7,387 bases of DNA from JAZRWQ01 sp045599805 (lineage in GTDB: Bacteria; Bacillota; Clostridia; Oscillospirales; UMGS1783). Numbering within the stretch: position 1 is the first letter of the stretch; each line of letters opens with the position of its first letter. The stretch is taken from contig JAZRWQ010000063.1 in NCBI GenBank assembly GCA_045599805.1, positions 1 through 7,387 of the forward strand. Direction: 5' to 3'. Positions 5,404 through 7,387 of this stretch are shown here, in pieces. Below the pieces are notes generated by a model. That model was given only the letters and a program-made list of their open reading frames with translations, made no database searches and was not told where the DNA came from. Made by a program: the position numbers and the translations under genes.

Positions 5404-6309
5404 TTATGCCAAAAGAGAGGTCATATCCTCAACGGTAAGCTTTTTGTGGATTGCCTTATTTATCGAAAAGCCTATAAGCCTTGCCGCCTTATTCACTATC
5501 GCATCGATATGCTTCGGGGTTACGACAAGACTGCCCTGGCTTGACGGCAGATTTTTCTCTATTATTCCGTCGCCGTCCTGTCCTTCTTTGATAAGTGAGC
5601 CGACGATATCCTTTGCAAGCGTACCTGCATCTATTACCATCGGAATACCTATCGTTACCACGGGAACGCCCATTGTTTTGGGGGATATCTCAAAACGATT
5701 ATTGTTTATGCCGCTGCCCGGCACTATGCCGGTATCGGTAAGCTGTACTGTGCGCGCAAGGCGTTCTGCCTTGCCGGACATAAGCGAATCTATTACAATA
5801 AGCGCATCGGGAGATATTTTGTCCGCCACTGCCTTTATTATCTCGGCGCTTTCCACACCGGTCTGCCCGAGAACTCCCGGCGCTATTGCCGCCATTTCGC
5901 CAAGGTTCAGCGACTGATACAGCGTATTCATGCCGCGCTTTATATGCCGGCTCACTATTATATTTCTTACCGACATGGGCCCCAGCGCATCCGGAGTAAC
6001 GCAGGTGTTGCCAAGTCCAACTATAAGCACGTTTTTATCCCTGCCGTCAAGCAGCAGACTAAGCTCATTTGCGATACAGCTTATAAGAGAAAGGAATATA
6101 TCGCCGTCCGCCTCGGTAAGCGACGGGCAGAATACCGTTGTGTATCTGCCGATTTCACGTTCAAGCTTCAATGAGGCTTCTTTTGTTTTTATTTCAATAC
6201 GGTTCAGGCGGACGCCCATGAACTGCGCATCCTCGCTTATAACGCCGTCTATGCTTTTATCCATTCCGTGCACGCTTTCGTACACAAGGTCAGTGCGTAT
6301 ATCGCGCAA
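5404..6309 (-). CDS. gpr: GPR endopeptidase, germination protease (peptidase A25)
   Basis: Forespore protease that degrades small acid-soluble DNA-protecting proteins when spores germinate; made as a zymogen that cleaves itself. The 301-residue product contains VGLGN (97-101), VTPDALGP (104-111) with Asp107, VIDSL (172-176) with Asp174, and TDTGI..PGSG (191-200). The two Asp residues match Asp127 and Asp193 described for Bacillus megaterium GPR. The N-terminus is MRDIRTD, so the propeptide before the conserved RTD can be only a few residues, against about 15 in Bacillus. The start is TTG at 6309: a TGA lies in frame 9 nt upstream, and AGGTGAGGA is correctly spaced. The protein is shorter than the roughly 370 residues of Bacillus GPR. 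It leads the operon with spoIIP and diverges from rpsT. Confidence 0.95.
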   Translation of the reverse strand: MRDIRTDLVYESVHGMDKSIDGVISEDAQFMGVRLNRIEIKTKEASLKLEREIGRYTTVFCPSLTEADGDIFLSLISCIANELSLLLDGRDKNVLIVGLGNTCVTPDALGPMSVRNIIVSRHIKRGMNTLYQSLNLGEMAAIAPGVLGQTGVESAEIIKAVADKISPDALIVIDSLMSGKAERLARTVQLTDTGIVPGSGINNNRFEISPKTMGVPVVTIGIPMVIDAGTLAKDIVGSLIKEGQDGDGIIEKNLPSSQGSLVVTPKHIDAIVNKAARLIGFSINKAIHKKLTVEDMTSLLA

Positions 6310-6328
6310 AATTCCTCACCTCTTTACC

Positions 6329-6358
6329 TATTCTTTTACACAAACATTTTTTTATGCA
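6329..6358 (-). promoter_or_regulatory. Possible forespore (sigma-G/F-type) promoter of gpr
   Basis: On the minus strand TGCATA (6358-6353) matches the -35 GYATA pattern of forespore sigma factors. Seventeen bp further, AAGAATA (6335-6329) shares four of seven positions with the sigma-G -10 CATACTA. Known forespore expression of gpr supports it, but the -10 is weak. Confidence 0.35.
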
Positions 6359-6375
6359 TAAAAAGCAAAAAATAC

Positions 6376-6405
6376 TTGACATTTAAGGCATTATGCCGTT
6401 ATAAT
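6376..6405 (+). promoter_or_regulatory. Sigma-A promoter of rpsT
   Basis: TTGACA (6376-6381) and TATAAT (6400-6405) both match consensus, with an 18-bp spacer. The spacer contains the 11-bp palindrome GGCATTATGCC (6387-6397). The predicted start near 6412 gives a leader of about 34 nt. Confidence 0.85.
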
Positions 6406-6445
6406 AGTAAGCACTGATAAATTATTATTTAAGGAGTTGTTGGTT

Positions 6446-6712
6446 TTGCCAAACATTAAATCTGCTAAAAAGAGAGTTCTCGTAACCGAGACTAAGACTC
6501 TTCGCAATAAAAGCGCTAAGACTGCTATGAAGACTGCTCTTAAGAAGTATGATGCTGCTATCGCCGAAGGCGACAAGGAAGCTATCACTGCTGCTTACAA
6601 GCTGGCTGTTAAGTCTGTTGACCAGACTGCCGCAAAGGGCATCATCAAAGCCAATACCGCTTCCAGAAAGAAATCCCAGCTTACCAAGAAGCTGAACGGC
6701 GCTATCGCCTGA
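6446..6712 (+). CDS. rpsT: Small ribosomal subunit protein bS20
   Basis: Primary 16S rRNA-binding protein of the 30S subunit. The 88-residue, Lys/Ala-rich helical product begins with the characteristic PNIKSAKKR and carries NKSAKTAMKTALKK, the KLAVKSVDQTAAKG segment and NTASRKKSQL near the end, all typical of bS20. The start is TTG at 6446, giving M-P-N-I-K as in homologues, with AAGGAG (6431-6436) 9 nt before it. In-frame TTGs at 6437 and 6440 touch the ribosome binding site and cannot be used. Codons are more biased (GCT, AAG, ACT) than in neighbours, as expected for high expression. A TTG start is also known for E. coli rpsT, where it takes part in autocontrol; whether that holds here is unknown. 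Confidence 0.95.
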   Translation: MPNIKSAKKRVLVTETKTLRNKSAKTAMKTALKKYDAAIAEGDKEAITAAYKLAVKSVDQTAAKGIIKANTASRKKSQLTKKLNGAIA

Positions 6713-6732
6713 GTTTCCGATTTGAATTTTTC

Positions 6733-6755
6733 AAGTCCGGCCCACAGCCGGACTT
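6733..6755 (+). terminator. Hairpin terminator or attenuator after rpsT
   Basis: AAGTCCGGC (6733-6741) pairs perfectly with GCCGGACTT (6747-6755) around CCACA. The tail (TATTGCGTTG) is only moderately T-rich, so termination may be partial, letting some transcription continue into the folate gene 34 nt downstream. Confidence 0.65.
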
Positions 6756-6788
6756 TATTGCGTTGTACCGATATTTGAAGGTGGAATA

Positions 6789-7334
6789 ATGCAAAACAAA
6801 AAAGAACTGCGCACAGAAATAAAGCGAAAAATAAAAGAGATCCCGGAAGAGGAATTTATAAGCATAGGCAAAAAAATATTTACGCGCATACAAAACCTTG
6901 AAAGCTACAAGCGCGCAAATAATGTTTTTTGCTTTGTTTCAATGCCAAGCGAGCCGTACTCCAAAGATTTTTTAAAAATCGTACTTGAAGACGGAAAGAA
7001 TCTTTATACACCCAAAGTTACCGATGACGGCATGATCGCCGTTAAAACGGATAATCTGGCATTAAATGAAGGCCGCTTCGGGATATTCGAGCCAAACGGG
7101 AACGAAGACGGATCGGGAAATATCGACCTTGCGATCATCCCCTGCCTTGCCATGGCGCAAAACGGCAAACGGCTCGGACGGGGCGGCGGATACTATGACA
7201 GATTTCTGGCGAAATATAAAAAGGAGTACATCGCGGTATGTCCCGAAGCACTTTTGTTAAATGATCTGCCTACCGAGACGCACGACAAACCCGTAAAAAT
7301 CATAGCCACCGAAAACAGAATAATAAGAATATAA
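6789..7334 (+). CDS. 5-formyltetrahydrofolate cyclo-ligase
   Basis: Cytoplasmic enzyme (5,10-methenyl-THF synthetase, YgfA/MTHFS family) that converts 5-formyl-THF plus ATP to 5,10-methenyl-THF, recovering stored folate for one-carbon metabolism. The 181-residue product has the expected length. Visible are the N-terminal KKELRTEIK helix with basic residues, FGIFEP (97-102) in the substrate/ATP region, and the family signature from Arg128 to Leu140 with the Gly-rich GRGGGYYDR core. A late THDKP segment (164-168) also fits. AAGGTGG (6778-6784) lies 4 nt before the ATG. It follows rpsT by 76 nt with only a weak terminator between, so it may be partly cotranscribed. The element-like repeat begins 15 nt after its stop. 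Confidence 0.93.
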   Translation: MQNKKELRTEIKRKIKEIPEEEFISIGKKIFTRIQNLESYKRANNVFCFVSMPSEPYSKDFLKIVLEDGKNLYTPKVTDDGMIAVKTDNLALNEGRFGIFEPNGNEDGSGNIDLAIIPCLAMAQNGKRLGRGGGYYDRFLAKYKKEYIAVCPEALLLNDLPTETHDKPVKIIATENRIIRI

Positions 7335-7349
7335 GAATCACCTGACATA

Positions 7350-7387
7350 AGGCGGGGCTACTTAGGGAGAAATACAGTACCGCTGAT
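7350..7387 (+). mobile_element. Left end of a second copy of the MITE-like element (cut by window end)
   Basis: Together with the preceding TA (7348-7349), the first 31 bases match the right end of the element at 3815-4030 read on the minus strand: 31 of 33 positions agree over 7348-7380. The outer 12-bp arms seen around the first copy are absent here, which shows that the repeat unit starts right after the TA. It lies 15 nt downstream of the folate gene stop, and the rest lies outside the window. Confidence 0.75.

Noticed and set aside
5180..5917. Plus-strand open frame of 245 codons opposite spoIIP and gpr
   Set aside because: It is antisense to two clearly identified genes, rich in Ser/Ile/Pro as expected of a reverse-frame shadow, and spans the gpr-spoIIP gap without any recognisable domain.
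5930..6361. Plus-strand open frame of 143 codons opposite gpr
   Set aside because: Antisense to gpr and its leader; no domain, no promoter or ribosome binding site seen.

Overview
The window looks like chromosome from an endospore-forming Firmicute of the Clostridia, probably a gut Oscillospiraceae/Ruminococcaceae-type lineage. The sporulation pair gpr-spoIIP lies divergent from rpsT, an arrangement known from Bacillus and Clostridia. Shine-Dalgarno sites are strong (AAGGAGG, AGGAGG), promoters match the sigma-A consensus closely, and several genes start with TTG. Species cannot be named from the sequence alone.

Layout: (1) 57-2206, minus strand: a metal-response operon with a CsoR-family repressor followed 8 nt later by a P1B-type metal-exporting ATPase. 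It has a near-consensus promoter and a TATACCC/GGGTATA operator over the predicted transcription start. (2) 2353-3796, plus strand: a two-gene operon of an SGNH/GDSL esterase and an SDR oxidoreductase that overlap by 8 nt, driven by a promoter divergent from csoR. (3) 3797-4029: a non-coding stretch holding the most interesting object here. (4) 4030-6309, minus strand: gpr (germination protease), spoIIP (engulfment amidase) and an unrecognised 63-residue membrane protein whose start codon directly abuts the spoIIP stop. (5) 6446-7334, plus strand: rpsT (ribosomal protein bS20), then 5-formyltetrahydrofolate cyclo-ligase. (6) 7348-7387: the start of another copy of the element in (3).

Main find: a 216-bp palindromic, non-coding element (3815-4030) has imperfect 28-nt terminal inverted repeats and a TA dinucleotide on each side. 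Removing the element and one TA restores a perfect 12-bp stem with a 5-nt loop and a T-run. It therefore appears to be a MITE-like insertion into the loop of the bidirectional terminator shared by the esterase/SDR operon and the convergent gpr-spoIIP operon. The same terminal sequence, again next to TA and again just after a gene end, occurs at 7350-7387. This indicates a repeat family that targets TA in 3' gene-end regions. The TA target suggests mobilisation by an IS630/Tc1/mariner-type transposase (inference; none is encoded here).

Other points: the repressor has the Cys-His-Cys set of copper-sensing CsoR, while the ATPase has the Lys/Asp signature of Zn/Cd/Pb exporters, so the metal is ambiguous. 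The gpr and rpsT starts are both TTG, fixed by Shine-Dalgarno position and, for gpr, by an in-frame stop just upstream.
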